Below are positions 51,929 to 60,149 of a stretch of DNA of 64,000 nt, one piece after another (position 1 is the first letter of the stretch; each line of letters begins with the position of its first letter). The stretch is from DATBLE01 sp963734065. GTDB taxonomy: Bacteria; Actinomycetota; Thermoleophilia; Gaiellales; Gaiellaceae. The DNA lies in contig CAVTFN010000004.1 in the NCBI GenBank assembly GCA_963734065.1, forward strand, positions 310,001-374,000, in the 5' to 3' direction. A program made the position numbers and the translations under genes. Below the pieces are notes generated by a model. That model had not been told where the DNA came from. It ran no database searches and saw only the letters and a program-made list of their open reading frames with translations.

Positions 51929-53555
51929 ATGCCGCTCACCGAGGACGACGTCCGCGAGATCCTGCGGCTGATCGACGAGTCGCCCGTCGAGGAGATCCGG
52001 GCCGAGACGGGCAGATTCACGCTCTACGCCCTGCGCGCGGGGCCGGGCGTCGAGCCGGTGGCGGTCGCGCCGCGGCCCGACGGCGGCACCGGCCCGCTGA
52101 TCGACATCGTCGACACGACGACGCGGGACGGCAACCAGAGCCTCTGGAGCGCGACCGGCCTGACGACGGCGGACATCGTCGCGGTCGCGCCGACGATCGA
52201 CCGGGTCGGCTTCCATGCCGCCGACTTCTCCTCGAGCACGCACATGGCCGTCGCCGTCCGGTTCCACGGGGAGGACCCGTGGGAGCGGCTCCGGCTCGTC
52301 AGCCAGGCGATGCCGAACACGCCGCTCAGCTACATCACCACGGGGATGCGCTTCATCTCCTGGGTGCCGTGCGACGAGGACCTGATGCGCCTCTCGTTCC
52401 GCTGTGTGGCGCGCAACGGGATCAGGCGCTTCCAGGTCGCCGACCCGACGAACGATCCGGCACGGCTGCGCCGGGTGGCGCGGATCGCGAAGGAGGAAGG
52501 CATCGAGGAGGTCGTGATCGGCCTGACGTACTCGGTCAGCCCCGTGCACACGCACACGTACTACGCGGAGCGCGCGGCGGCGCTCGCCGACTGCGCCGAC
52601 ATGGACCGCCTCTACCTCAAGGATCCCGGCGGACTGCTCACACCCGACGCTGTGCGCGAGCTCGCGCCGCATTTCGTCGCCGCTGCGGGGCACCGGGTCG
52701 CGGAGCTGCACAGCCACACCACGATCGGCCTCGCTCCGATCGTCTACCTCGAGGGCGCACGCGCCGGCTTCCAGGTGCTCCATACCGCCGTCGGGCCACT
52801 CGCCCGCGGCACCTCGAACCCGGCCGCCGAGACGACCGTCCGCGACCTCGTCGCATCGGGCTTCTCGCACCGGCTGGATCTCGACGCGCTCGGCGAGATG
52901 GCCGACCACTTCCGGCGGCTTGCTTCCGAACGGGACCTGCCGGTCGGGCTACCGCAGGAGTTCGACGCCACCTACTACCACCACCAGCTGGCCGGCGGCA
53001 TGGTCTCGACGACGAAGCGCATGCTCGAGGAGCAGCACCGGGCTGACTTGTTCGAAACAGTCCTGGAGGAGGTTGGGCGGGTGCGGGCCGAGATGGGATA
53101 TCCGATCATCGTCACGCCGGTCTCGCAGATGGTCGCGACCCAGGCGCTCCGGAACGTGGTCGACCCGGAGCGCTGGTCGAACGTCTCCGTCGAGACGATC
53201 CGCTACTTCCTCGGCCACTACGGCGAGCCGTCGGCGCCGGTCGACCCGGCGATCGCCGACCGCGTGCTCTCGCGACCGGGCGTCGAAGGAGCTGCGCCGT
53301 CTCGAGCCGATCCAGCTGGAGGGGGCACGCGCCCGCTTCGGGAAGCGGATCTCGGACGAGGAGCTGCTGCTGCGACTGACGATGCCCGAGGAGCAGGTCG
53401 ACGCGATGGTCGCGGGGCGCGCCGCGACCGCACCTCCTCCTAGCCCGGCCGGCAGCGCCTCCGCGCGGCTGCTGCGGGAGGTCGCCCGCCGCGAGCCGGT
53501 GCAACACATCCGCGTCGAGACCGGCGACCGCGTCCTGGAGTGGAGCCGTGCTTGA
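51929..53555 (+). pseudogene. HMGL-type carboxyltransferase / oxaloacetate-decarboxylase-alpha-like gene with a frameshift
   Basis: N-terminal segment LTEDDVREILRLIDESPVEEIRAETG resembles the start of biotin carboxyl carrier proteins, but no biotinyl AMKM site follows. Then a DRE-TIM barrel: DIVDTTTRDGNQSLWSATG at about 55-73, YLKDPGGLLTPDAV, AELHSHTTIGLAP, TAVGPLARGTSNP, and the conserved carboxylase domain YHHQLAGGMVSTTKRML, YPIIVTPVSQMVATQAL. Near 53280 the frame is lost; the next frame continues KELRRLEPIQ, ARFGKRISDEELLLRLTMPEEQV and IRVETGDRVLEWSRA. Likely a frameshifted or misassembled gene for a carboxyl-transfer or decarboxylation step. Confidence 0.75.
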
Positions 53556-54348
53556 CGGCGTCGAGGCCGTCGTCCTCGACGTCGACGGGACGCTCGTGCA
53601 CCGGGCGGGTGACGAGGTGCACGTGCAACCCGGCGCACGCGAGGTGCTGGCGCGGATCCGCGCGTCAGGACGGCGGCTCGCGATCTTCACGAACGGCAGC
53701 CACGACTCGCCCGCCTGGTTCGCCGCAGGGTTGCGTGCCGCCGGGCTGGAGATCGCCGACGAGGAGATGCTCACCCCCCTGCGCAGCGTCCAGGCGTACC
53801 TGCGGATGCGCCGGCTCGACGGGCCGGTGCTGGCGTTCGCAACCGAACCGGCGCGACGGTTCCTGGAGGAGGAGGGCGTCCTGCTCGCGGCCGACGACAG
53901 GCCGGTCGACGCCGTCTTCGTCGCGCACGCCGACGTCGTCGACTTCCCCCTGCTCGAGCGCGCCGCGCGCGCGATCATCGCCGGCGCCCGGCTCCTGACC
54001 GCGAGCTACGCGCCCGCGTACGCGGGCGCGGACGGCCCGATCCTCAGCCGCGGCGCGATGACCACCGCGGCGCTCGCGAAGGCCAGCAGCACCCGTCCCG
54101 TGATCGTCGGCAAGCCCTCGCGAGCGGCGATGCGGACGGTCGAGGAGCAGGTCGGCGCCCGCGGGGGTCAGCTCGCCGTGATCGGCGACGACCTGACGAT
54201 GGACGTCGCGCTCGGCCGCCTCGGCGGCGCACGGACGATCCTCGTCGCCAGCGGGATCAGCGGCCGCCTCGCCGTGGACGCGATCCCGGAGGGCCGCCGC
54301 CCGGACGCGGTCGTCGGCGGCGTCGCCGAGCTGCTCGATTGGCTCTGA
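53548..54348 (+). CDS. HAD-superfamily IIA phosphatase (NagD / p-nitrophenyl-phosphatase-like)
   Basis: 266 residues, GTG start inside the end of the upstream gene. Motif I VVLDVDGTLV at 8-17, motif II IFTNGS at about 46-51, Lys in IVGKPS, and motif III/IV VIGDDLTMDVALG. The C2a cap between motifs II and III is typical of NagD/phosphoglycolate/pNPP phosphatases. Coupled to a PEP-type phosphotransferase, it might remove a phosphate introduced upstream. That link is inference. Confidence 0.88.
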   Translation: MLDGVEAVVLDVDGTLVHRAGDEVHVQPGAREVLARIRASGRRLAIFTNGSHDSPAWFAAGLRAAGLEIADEEMLTPLRSVQAYLRMRRLDGPVLAFATEPARRFLEEEGVLLAADDRPVDAVFVAHADVVDFPLLERAARAIIAGARLLTASYAPAYAGADGPILSRGAMTTAALAKASSTRPVIVGKPSRAAMRTVEEQVGARGGQLAVIGDDLTMDVALGRLGGARTILVASGISGRLAVDAIPEGRRPDAVVGGVAELLDWL

Positions 54349-54522
54349 GCCGCCTCCTTACAAAAACTTAACAAAGGCGCGGCGCGAACTTCCCACCCGC
54401 GTGCCGTCATCCCAGGTAGAGCACACGAACCGGCGCGCCGCGAGGGGCCGAGACGAGTGATCACGTCCTCGCCGCTTCGTGCCGACAACGAATCGACCGC
54501 CCAGCAGCCGAAAGGAGTCGAC

Positions 54523-54957
54523 ATGCGCCGTCTTGCCACACCCGTCGCCGTCATCGCGCTTCTCGCCGCCGGAGGGTTCGCGGCGGTGTCGATCGCCAGC
54601 GGCGGTGGTCTCGGCCACGGCACCACGACCGGCCTGACCACGACCACCGGCGGCAAGGTCACCATCTGCCACCGCACCGGCTCGAAGAAGAAGCCCTTCC
54701 ACACGATCACGGTCGCCGTGCCTGCGGTCCGTGCGCACCTGAAGCACGGCGACGTCCTCGGACCTTGCACCGCCACCACGGTCGCGGCGATGAAGAAGCA
54801 CGGCAGAGGAGCCGCCAAGCACGCGACGACGACCACCTCCGGCACCACCACCAGCACCACCGCCCAGAACACCTCGACCGCTCACGGCAACAGCGGCACC
54901 CACGGCAACGGGGGAGAGCACGGCAACGGCCACGGTGGCGGCGGCGGCAAGCACTGA
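54523..54957 (+). CDS. small secreted Thr/Gly/His-rich protein
   Basis: 144 residues from ATG 54523 with AAAGGAG. Signal peptide (RRLATPVAVIALLAAGGFAAVSIASG), then a short conserved core VTICHRTGSKKKPFHTITV with VRAHLKHGDVLGPC, a two-Cys motif seen in many secreted actinobacterial proteins. The tail is TTTTSGTTTSTT then GNGGEHGNGHGGGGG, low complexity and probably disordered. Role unknown. The 170 bases upstream hold an unusually AT-rich patch (TTACAAAAACTTAACAAAGG) but no clear promoter. Confidence 0.75.
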   Translation: MRRLATPVAVIALLAAGGFAAVSIASGGGLGHGTTTGLTTTTGGKVTICHRTGSKKKPFHTITVAVPAVRAHLKHGDVLGPCTATTVAAMKKHGRGAAKHATTTTSGTTTSTTAQNTSTAHGNSGTHGNGGEHGNGHGGGGGKH

Positions 54958-56272
54958 GGCTGCGGTCGAGCACCCGCGGGACGTAGCGTTCCCCCTGCCG
55001 GTCGGGCCGGGGGGAGCGCTCAATCACCTGCGTGGCCGGACCGCGTTCGCCGTCGCGCTCGGCGTCGCGACGTTCCTGGCGGCCTGGGGGACGCTCCACT
55101 ACGGCTTCTACACGCACCGACTGCTGCTCGACACACCGATCTACGAGAGCTACGGGGACGCGACCCTTCGCGGCGAGATCCCGTACCGGGACTTCGCCGT
55201 CGAGTATCCACCCGGCGCACTACCGGTGTTCATCCTCCCCTCCGCCCTCTCGGGCCAGGACCATTTCAGCACCTACACGCGGGTGTTCGAGACGCTGATG
55301 GGGCTCTGCGGGATGCTGGCTGTCGCGGCGGTGACGCTGATCCTCGTGCGGCTCGGACGCCGTGGGATGGCGCTGGTGACCGCGGTCGGGCTCGCGGGCC
55401 TCGGTGCGCTCGCGCTCGGTCCTGTCGTCCTGTCTCGCTTCGACCTGTGGCCGGCGACGCTGACCGTGGGGGCGCTCGCCCTGCTCCTGTACGAACGCAG
55501 GCGGTCGGCCTTCGCAGTGCTCGGCCTGGCCTTCGCGGCCAAGCTCTTCCCGGCCCTGCTCCTCCCGCCGATGCTCGCGTACGTCTGGCGCCGGAACGGC
55601 CGGCGGCAGGCCCTGCTCTGCGGTCTGTGCTTCCTTGCGGTCGGCGTCGCCTGCTACGCGCCGTTCCTCGCCCTGAGCCCGCACGGGGTGTGGTCGAGCA
55701 TTGCGGGCCAGGCCAGCCGGCCTCTGCAGATCGAGAGCCTCGGCGCTTCGATTCTCCTCGCGGTCCACCAGGTATCGGGCATCGCCCTGACGCTGGATGT
55801 GAGCCACGGCTCGAACAACCTCGTCGGTTCCGTCCCCGACAAGCTCGCGCTCGGCGAGGCAGTTCTCCAGGCGCTCGTCATCGTCGTCGTCTGGGTCAGC
55901 TTCTTCCGCGGCCCCGCCGACCGCGAGCGCCTGGTGCGCACCTGCGCCGCATGTGTCTGCGCATTCATCGCCTTCGGCAAGGTCCTGTCTCCCCAGTACC
56001 TGGTCTGGCTGCTGCCTCTCGTCCCGCTCGTCCGCGGACGACGAGGGGTGGTTGCGGGCGCTCTGCTCGTCGCATCCATGCTCCTCACCCAGCTCTGGTT
56101 CCCGTACCGCTACCTCGATCTGGTCTACGAGCTCGACGCCCGCGCCTCCTGGCTCGTGGTGTCACGCGATCTCGCGCTCGTGGCGCTGCTCGCTGCCCTG
56201 GTCTGGCCTCAGCGAGGCGCCCTGACCGGTGACGGGGACATCACCCGGACGGGGCACGCGCTTACCGGCTGA
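54935..56272 (+). CDS. GT87-like (DUF2029) polyprenol-linked glycosyltransferase, membrane protein
   Basis: 445 residues, overlapping the end of the secreted-protein gene by 23 bases. About ten hydrophobic spans. The first loop has DTPIYESYGDATLRGEIPYRDFAVEYPPG, carrying the acidic residues expected of a GT-C fold, and KLFPALLLPP plus GKVLSPQYLVWLLPL are usual DUF2029 blocks. Would transfer mannose or another sugar from a polyprenyl phosphate outside the membrane. A GT2 donor-synthase gene lies 2 kb on. Confidence 0.78.
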   Translation: MAAAASTEAAVEHPRDVAFPLPVGPGGALNHLRGRTAFAVALGVATFLAAWGTLHYGFYTHRLLLDTPIYESYGDATLRGEIPYRDFAVEYPPGALPVFILPSALSGQDHFSTYTRVFETLMGLCGMLAVAAVTLILVRLGRRGMALVTAVGLAGLGALALGPVVLSRFDLWPATLTVGALALLLYERRRSAFAVLGLAFAAKLFPALLLPPMLAYVWRRNGRRQALLCGLCFLAVGVACYAPFLALSPHGVWSSIAGQASRPLQIESLGASILLAVHQVSGIALTLDVSHGSNNLVGSVPDKLALGEAVLQALVIVVVWVSFFRGPADRERLVRTCAACVCAFIAFGKVLSPQYLVWLLPLVPLVRGRRGVVAGALLVASMLLTQLWFPYRYLDLVYELDARASWLVVSRDLALVALLAALVWPQRGALTGDGDITRTGHALTG

Positions 56273-56292
56273 CCCGGCATCATGTCCATGCG

Positions 56293-57648
56293 GTGGCGGT
56301 AGGCGCTGACTCCCTGTTCGAGGGGCACCCGGCCGATGACGGTGCGGCCGCCCTTGCGGGCGAGCTCTTCCGGCAGCACTCGAGGATGGTGCTCGCGGTC
56401 TGCCGACGCCTGCTCACGGACACGGGCGAGGCTGAGGACGCCATGCAGCAGACGTTCGTCTCTGCCTATCGATCACTGCTCTCCGGGAGCGAACCTCGGC
56501 AAGGGGGCGTCTGGCTCGCGGCGATAGCGCGCAACGAGTGCCTCGACCGGATTCGCATGCACATGCGCGAGCCGCTGGCCCAGCACGGGCGAAACGGCCG
56601 TTCAGAGGCACCGGATGCGCTCGCCGCGCTGATCGCGGGCGAAGACCTCCGCGACCTGAGCCGCTCGATCGAGACGCTTCCCACGCAACAGCGGGAGGCC
56701 CTGCTGCTCCACGAGTTCTGCGGCCTGCCGTACGAGGAGGTCGCAGCCGCCCTGGGCGTGTCGGAGTCCGCGATCGGGTCGCTGCTGTTCCGGGCGCGGA
56801 AGAGCCTGCGGTCGGCCTTGCGGCGCGCGTACGCACTCCTCCCGCTGCCGCAGCTGTGGAACGCGGCCGAGCAGCTGTTCTCGGGCGCGCCGGCGCTCAA
56901 GGTCGCCGCCCTGCCTGTCGTCGCGAAGTTCGGCGCCGGCGCCGTGGCAGTGGGGTTGACCGCGGGCGCGGTGGTTGCGGTCGAGCACGAGGTCGGCAAG
57001 CCGGGTCAGCCGTCACGTCCCGGCCGGGTCGTCATCTCCGGCGCCCCGGCTCCGCTCCCCGAGGCGAAGGCCCTCGCGTCCGTCGTCCGCCCCGTCCCGG
57101 CCACGCCGATGCACCGGACCTCGGCGGTCGCCGCCACGGCTGTCGCTGCGCCCGGCCGGCGCCCGTTCCACGCTTCGCGGACATCTCACCGCACGCCCGC
57201 CGTTCCCACGAAGCGGACCGTCCATGCCGCTCCGGAACCGGCTCCCCTGGAGGTCACGGCACCCGCTGCCTCGACCGCCCAGGGCCCGCCGGTCCGGCAC
57301 TCCGCCTCGCCGGAGCCCGGGCGGTCCGGATCGGCGCCGGGTCACGTTCGCTCCGCGTCCGAAGCGATCCACCGCGGAAGGGTCGGCAGGAGCCATGCTC
57401 GGGGCAGGCCGACCGCCAAGACACCGCCCCTGAAGCAGAAGCCGCCGCGTCCCGGGTCGAATCGCGGTGTGACTCACCCCGCGAAGCCCGTGACTGCGTC
57501 ACCCGCCGCGGCGCCCCCCGGGCAGAGCGACGATCCCACAACTCAGGACGCTTCGACCCCACCGTCCGAATCCGGTTCGGACGCGTCCAAGGATCACCCC
57601 GACCACCCGGAGCATCCCGACCACCCGGAGCACCCGGTCAAGACCTGA
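56293..57648 (+). CDS. ECF sigma factor with membrane span and long extracytoplasmic tail
   Basis: 451 residues, GTG start. Sigma region 2 (about 20-92: RQHSRMVLAVCRRLLTDTGEAEDAMQQTFVSAYRSL, WLAAIARNECLDRIR) and region 4 (about 122-178: LPTQQREALLLHEFCGLPYEEVAAALGVSESAIGSLLFRARK). Unlike ordinary ECF sigmas it continues with a hydrophobic segment (about 203-231) and a 220-residue Pro/Ala/His-rich tail ending in DHPEHP repeats. That suggests a membrane-tethered sigma factor that senses the cell surface directly, with no separate anti-sigma gene visible. Overlaps the convergent YdcF-like gene by 11 bases. Confidence 0.85.
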   Translation: MAVGADSLFEGHPADDGAAALAGELFRQHSRMVLAVCRRLLTDTGEAEDAMQQTFVSAYRSLLSGSEPRQGGVWLAAIARNECLDRIRMHMREPLAQHGRNGRSEAPDALAALIAGEDLRDLSRSIETLPTQQREALLLHEFCGLPYEEVAAALGVSESAIGSLLFRARKSLRSALRRAYALLPLPQLWNAAEQLFSGAPALKVAALPVVAKFGAGAVAVGLTAGAVVAVEHEVGKPGQPSRPGRVVISGAPAPLPEAKALASVVRPVPATPMHRTSAVAATAVAAPGRRPFHASRTSHRTPAVPTKRTVHAAPEPAPLEVTAPAASTAQGPPVRHSASPEPGRSGSAPGHVRSASEAIHRGRVGRSHARGRPTAKTPPLKQKPPRPGSNRGVTHPAKPVTASPAAAPPGQSDDPTTQDASTPPSESGSDASKDHPDHPEHPDHPEHPVKT

Positions 57649-58120
57649 GGCGCCCTGCCGCTGCCACGAAGGGCACGAGCGCCCAGCATGCGACCTCGCG
57701 CAGTCGTGCCCGGCTGGACGGCGGGTCGTCGCTGGTCGCCAGCTCGACCGTCGAGCCCGAGCCTCGCAGGGTGGCCCGAAGCAACGCCGCCGCTCGCCCT
57801 GCATGCCAGGCGGACGTGACGAGGACGACCTGCTCCGCCCCCACCTCGCGCGCGACCGACGCGGCGGCGGACACATTCGCGAGGGTCGAGCGGGCATTGG
57901 AGTCGACGACGACCCGCCGACACGGCGCCGTCCACGACCGGGACATCAGCTCGGCCTCCGAGGCGGCACTCCGCCCTCGAGCCCAGCCGGTCAGGAGCAC
58001 GACGTCGTCCTCACGCGCCTCGCGCTCCGCCCGGTGCAGGCGCCGGGCGCAGATCTCGTGCAGACCTTCGCCCTTCCCGGACGAGTAGCCGCAGACCGCG
58101 ATCAGGCGCGGGCAACTCAC
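57638..58120 (-). CDS. YdcF-like (DUF218) protein
   Basis: 160 residues from GTG 58120, overlapping the glycosyltransferase stop (GTGA). LIAVCGYSSGKGEGLHEICARRL, DVVLLTGWARG, ASEAELMSRSW, VVVDSNARSTLANVSAAASVAREVG and VVLVTSAWHAGRAAALLR are the DUF218 motifs (GxG, SEAE, E/DxxAxxTxEN-like and SxxHxxRA). Function in the family is linked to cell-envelope metabolism but poorly defined. Co-translated with the GT2 gene. Confidence 0.78.
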   Translation of the reverse strand: MSCPRLIAVCGYSSGKGEGLHEICARRLHRAEREAREDDVVLLTGWARGRSAASEAELMSRSWTAPCRRVVVDSNARSTLANVSAAASVAREVGAEQVVLVTSAWHAGRAAALLRATLRGSGSTVELATSDDPPSSRARLREVACWALVPFVAAAGRLRS

Positions 58121-58845
58121 CGCGACGAGCTCCGCAGGCGCCGCAGGAGGCCGTACGCCAGCAGCGTCCCGGCAACGGTGAGGACGAGCTGGACGGCACG
58201 CTTGCCCTGCAGCTTCGACTCGCCGCTCACGCGCTCTCGCATGTCCACGGGCACCTCGACCACCGTCAGCCCGCCCTGCTGGAGCCGGAGCAGCGACTCC
58301 ACCTCCGGCGCACCGCTCTGGTACGGCTCGGCGAGGATCGGCATCGCGCGCGCGTTGACGGCGTACATCCCGCTGGTCGCGTCGTGGAACGGCCACCCGA
58401 GCGCCGCCTTCATTCCCCGCCGCAGTACCGCCGTCCCGAACCGGCGGCTCTGGCTGGGCTCGTAGCGGTACGGCTCGTACCCGTCGCCGCTGACGAACCG
58501 CGAGCCGACGGCGACATCGGCCTCGCCCGCCCGCACGATCGCGAGCAGGCGGACCAGCTCCTCGACCGGGTGCTGGCCGTCGGCGTCGACCCGGCCGGCG
58601 AAGACGTAGCCGTGCTCGTACGCGTAGCCGTAGCCGGCCGCGATCCCCGCCCTGAGACCGCGGTTCTCGCCGAACGAAAGCACCCGCGCAGCGTGCTCCT
58701 CGGCCACGGCGGCGGTCCGGTCGGTCGAGCCGTCGTCGACGACGAGCACGTCGGCGTCCGGCAGCCCGGCGGCGAGCTCGGCGAGCACCGACGGGAGGAT
58801 CTCCTCCTCGTTCCACGCGGGAATGAACACGATCGTGTCGGCCAC
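58117..58845 (-). CDS. family 2 glycosyltransferase (polyprenyl-phosphate sugar synthase-like)
   Basis: 242 residues from GTG 58845. GT-A fold: IPAWNEEEILPSVLAEL at 7-23, VLVVDDGSTDRTAAVAEEH, GENRGLRAGIAAGYGYA, the metal-binding VDADGQHPVEEL, and HDATSGMYAVNARAM. Looks like dolichol/polyprenyl-phosphate mannose or glucose synthases. May make the lipid-linked donor used by the GT87-like protein nearby. C-terminal hydrophobic stretch LVLTVAGTLLAYGLL. Confidence 0.88.
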   Translation of the reverse strand: MADTIVFIPAWNEEEILPSVLAELAAGLPDADVLVVDDGSTDRTAAVAEEHAARVLSFGENRGLRAGIAAGYGYAYEHGYVFAGRVDADGQHPVEELVRLLAIVRAGEADVAVGSRFVSGDGYEPYRYEPSQSRRFGTAVLRRGMKAALGWPFHDATSGMYAVNARAMPILAEPYQSGAPEVESLLRLQQGGLTVVEVPVDMRERVSGESKLQGKRAVQLVLTVAGTLLAYGLLRRLRSSSR

Positions 58846-58909
58846 GCGCCCATGGTAGGCGGGGCTGCGCGACCGGGTCGGCCGCACAGCCCCTTGATCG
58901 GTGCGCGAA

Positions 58910-60013
58910 CTAGCTCTTGAGGTTGACGCGGACCGAGACCAGCCGCCGCGTCGAGATGCCTGCGAGCGGGTCCTCGCCGCCCTTCCGGGCGCGGACGAAC
59001 ATGGCGATCAGCTGCTGCTTGCTGCTCACGGGGAAACCCCGGAGCCGCGTGAAGGTCAGCGTCGCCCAGCCGTCGGCGCCGCTCGACGCCTCGGGCGGGA
59101 TCGACCACTGGTTGTAGGGCGTCGCCGTCGAGTAAACGAGGGCGCCCTGCACCGAGCCGCCGCACGTCGAGGAGACGTGGAACCTGACGGAGAGCGTCTG
59201 CGTCCCCTTGGCGACGACCGTCGGCGTGCTCTGGAAAGTGTCGACCAGCAACCGGGCGGGCTGGCTGAGGTTCGCCACCTGGTCGGGGTTGCCGCTGCCG
59301 GCCGGGCAGCCGGATCCGCGGTTCTTGCCGATCACCGCGGTCGGTCCGGACTGAGCAGTGTCGCTGCCGGCCGAGTTGGTCGCGGTCACACGGATGCGGA
59401 TCGTGGTGTTGACGTCGCCCGAGGTGAGCGCGTACGTGTTCTTGGTCGCGCCGTTGATCGTGGCGCACGAGCCGCCCTTGTTGTCGCACCGCAACCAGGC
59501 GTACGCGTACTTCGACGGACTGTTCGTCCAGGTTCCGTTGCTGCCGCTCAGGGTCGAGCCCTCCTGCGGCGTGCCGGAGATCACCGGCGGCGCTGTGTTG
59601 GCCGGCTTGCCGGCCGCGACCACCACGGCGGTCGCCGCCGAGGTCGCCGTCGTCGATCCGTCGTTGTTCTTGGCGACGACCTGGAAGCGGATCCGGTGAC
59701 CGTCGTCGGAGCCACCTAGCTGGTACTGCGTCCCGTTGGCCCCGCCGATCGCGGTGCAGTTCCCGCCGCCGCCGCTGCAGCGTAGCCAGGAGTAGGCGTA
59801 GCTGTTCACGTTCGTCCAGTCGCCGCGGTCGCCGCTCAGCACCTGGCCGATCTTGGCTACGCCGAAGATCTTGGGCGCGGTGTTGTTGGTCGGCTTCGCC
59901 TTCGCCGCGGCCATGCCGGAGCCGGCGGCGACGACCGCGAGGATGCCCGCCAGGGCCCCTCCGACAACGACCCGTCGGAGCCAGCGGCGCGTCCGTGTAT
60001 CCGCAGTGCGCAT
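58910..60013 (-). CDS. secreted Ig-like repeat protein
   Basis: 367 residues from ATG 60013 behind AAGGGGGG. Signal/anchor segment (WLRRVVVGGALAGILAVVAAGSGMAAA), then two Ig-like repeats of about 90 residues, each with IxGxxxxGxxLSGxxGxW, YxWLRC, GxxC, IxGAxxxxY and a final VxAxNxxGS block. A C-terminal beta domain of about 130 residues follows. Surface or extracellular, role unknown; this repeat type is frequent in Thermoleophilia. Confidence 0.82.
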   Translation of the reverse strand: MRTADTRTRRWLRRVVVGGALAGILAVVAAGSGMAAAKAKPTNNTAPKIFGVAKIGQVLSGDRGDWTNVNSYAYSWLRCSGGGGNCTAIGGANGTQYQLGGSDDGHRIRFQVVAKNNDGSTTATSAATAVVVAAGKPANTAPPVISGTPQEGSTLSGSNGTWTNSPSKYAYAWLRCDNKGGSCATINGATKNTYALTSGDVNTTIRIRVTATNSAGSDTAQSGPTAVIGKNRGSGCPAGSGNPDQVANLSQPARLLVDTFQSTPTVVAKGTQTLSVRFHVSSTCGGSVQGALVYSTATPYNQWSIPPEASSGADGWATLTFTRLRGFPVSSKQQLIAMFVRARKGGEDPLAGISTRRLVSVRVNLKS

Positions 60014-60137
60014 GTGTCCCCCCTTAACCCGTCGTGGAACGTCTTCGTGCGCGTTACACCTACAGCGTAGGAGCCCAAACGCCTGCAAATGGAATGCTTA
60101 CAAGTGCCGCACACGGGTCATACGTCTAGCTCCCTCG

Positions 60138-60143
60138 TACACT
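60138..60143 (+). promoter_or_regulatory. -10 box of a leaderless transcript (cyclase-AAA gene)
   Basis: TACACT six bases before ATG 60150; no ribosome binding site. Confidence 0.45.
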
Positions 60144-60149
60144 CCGTCC

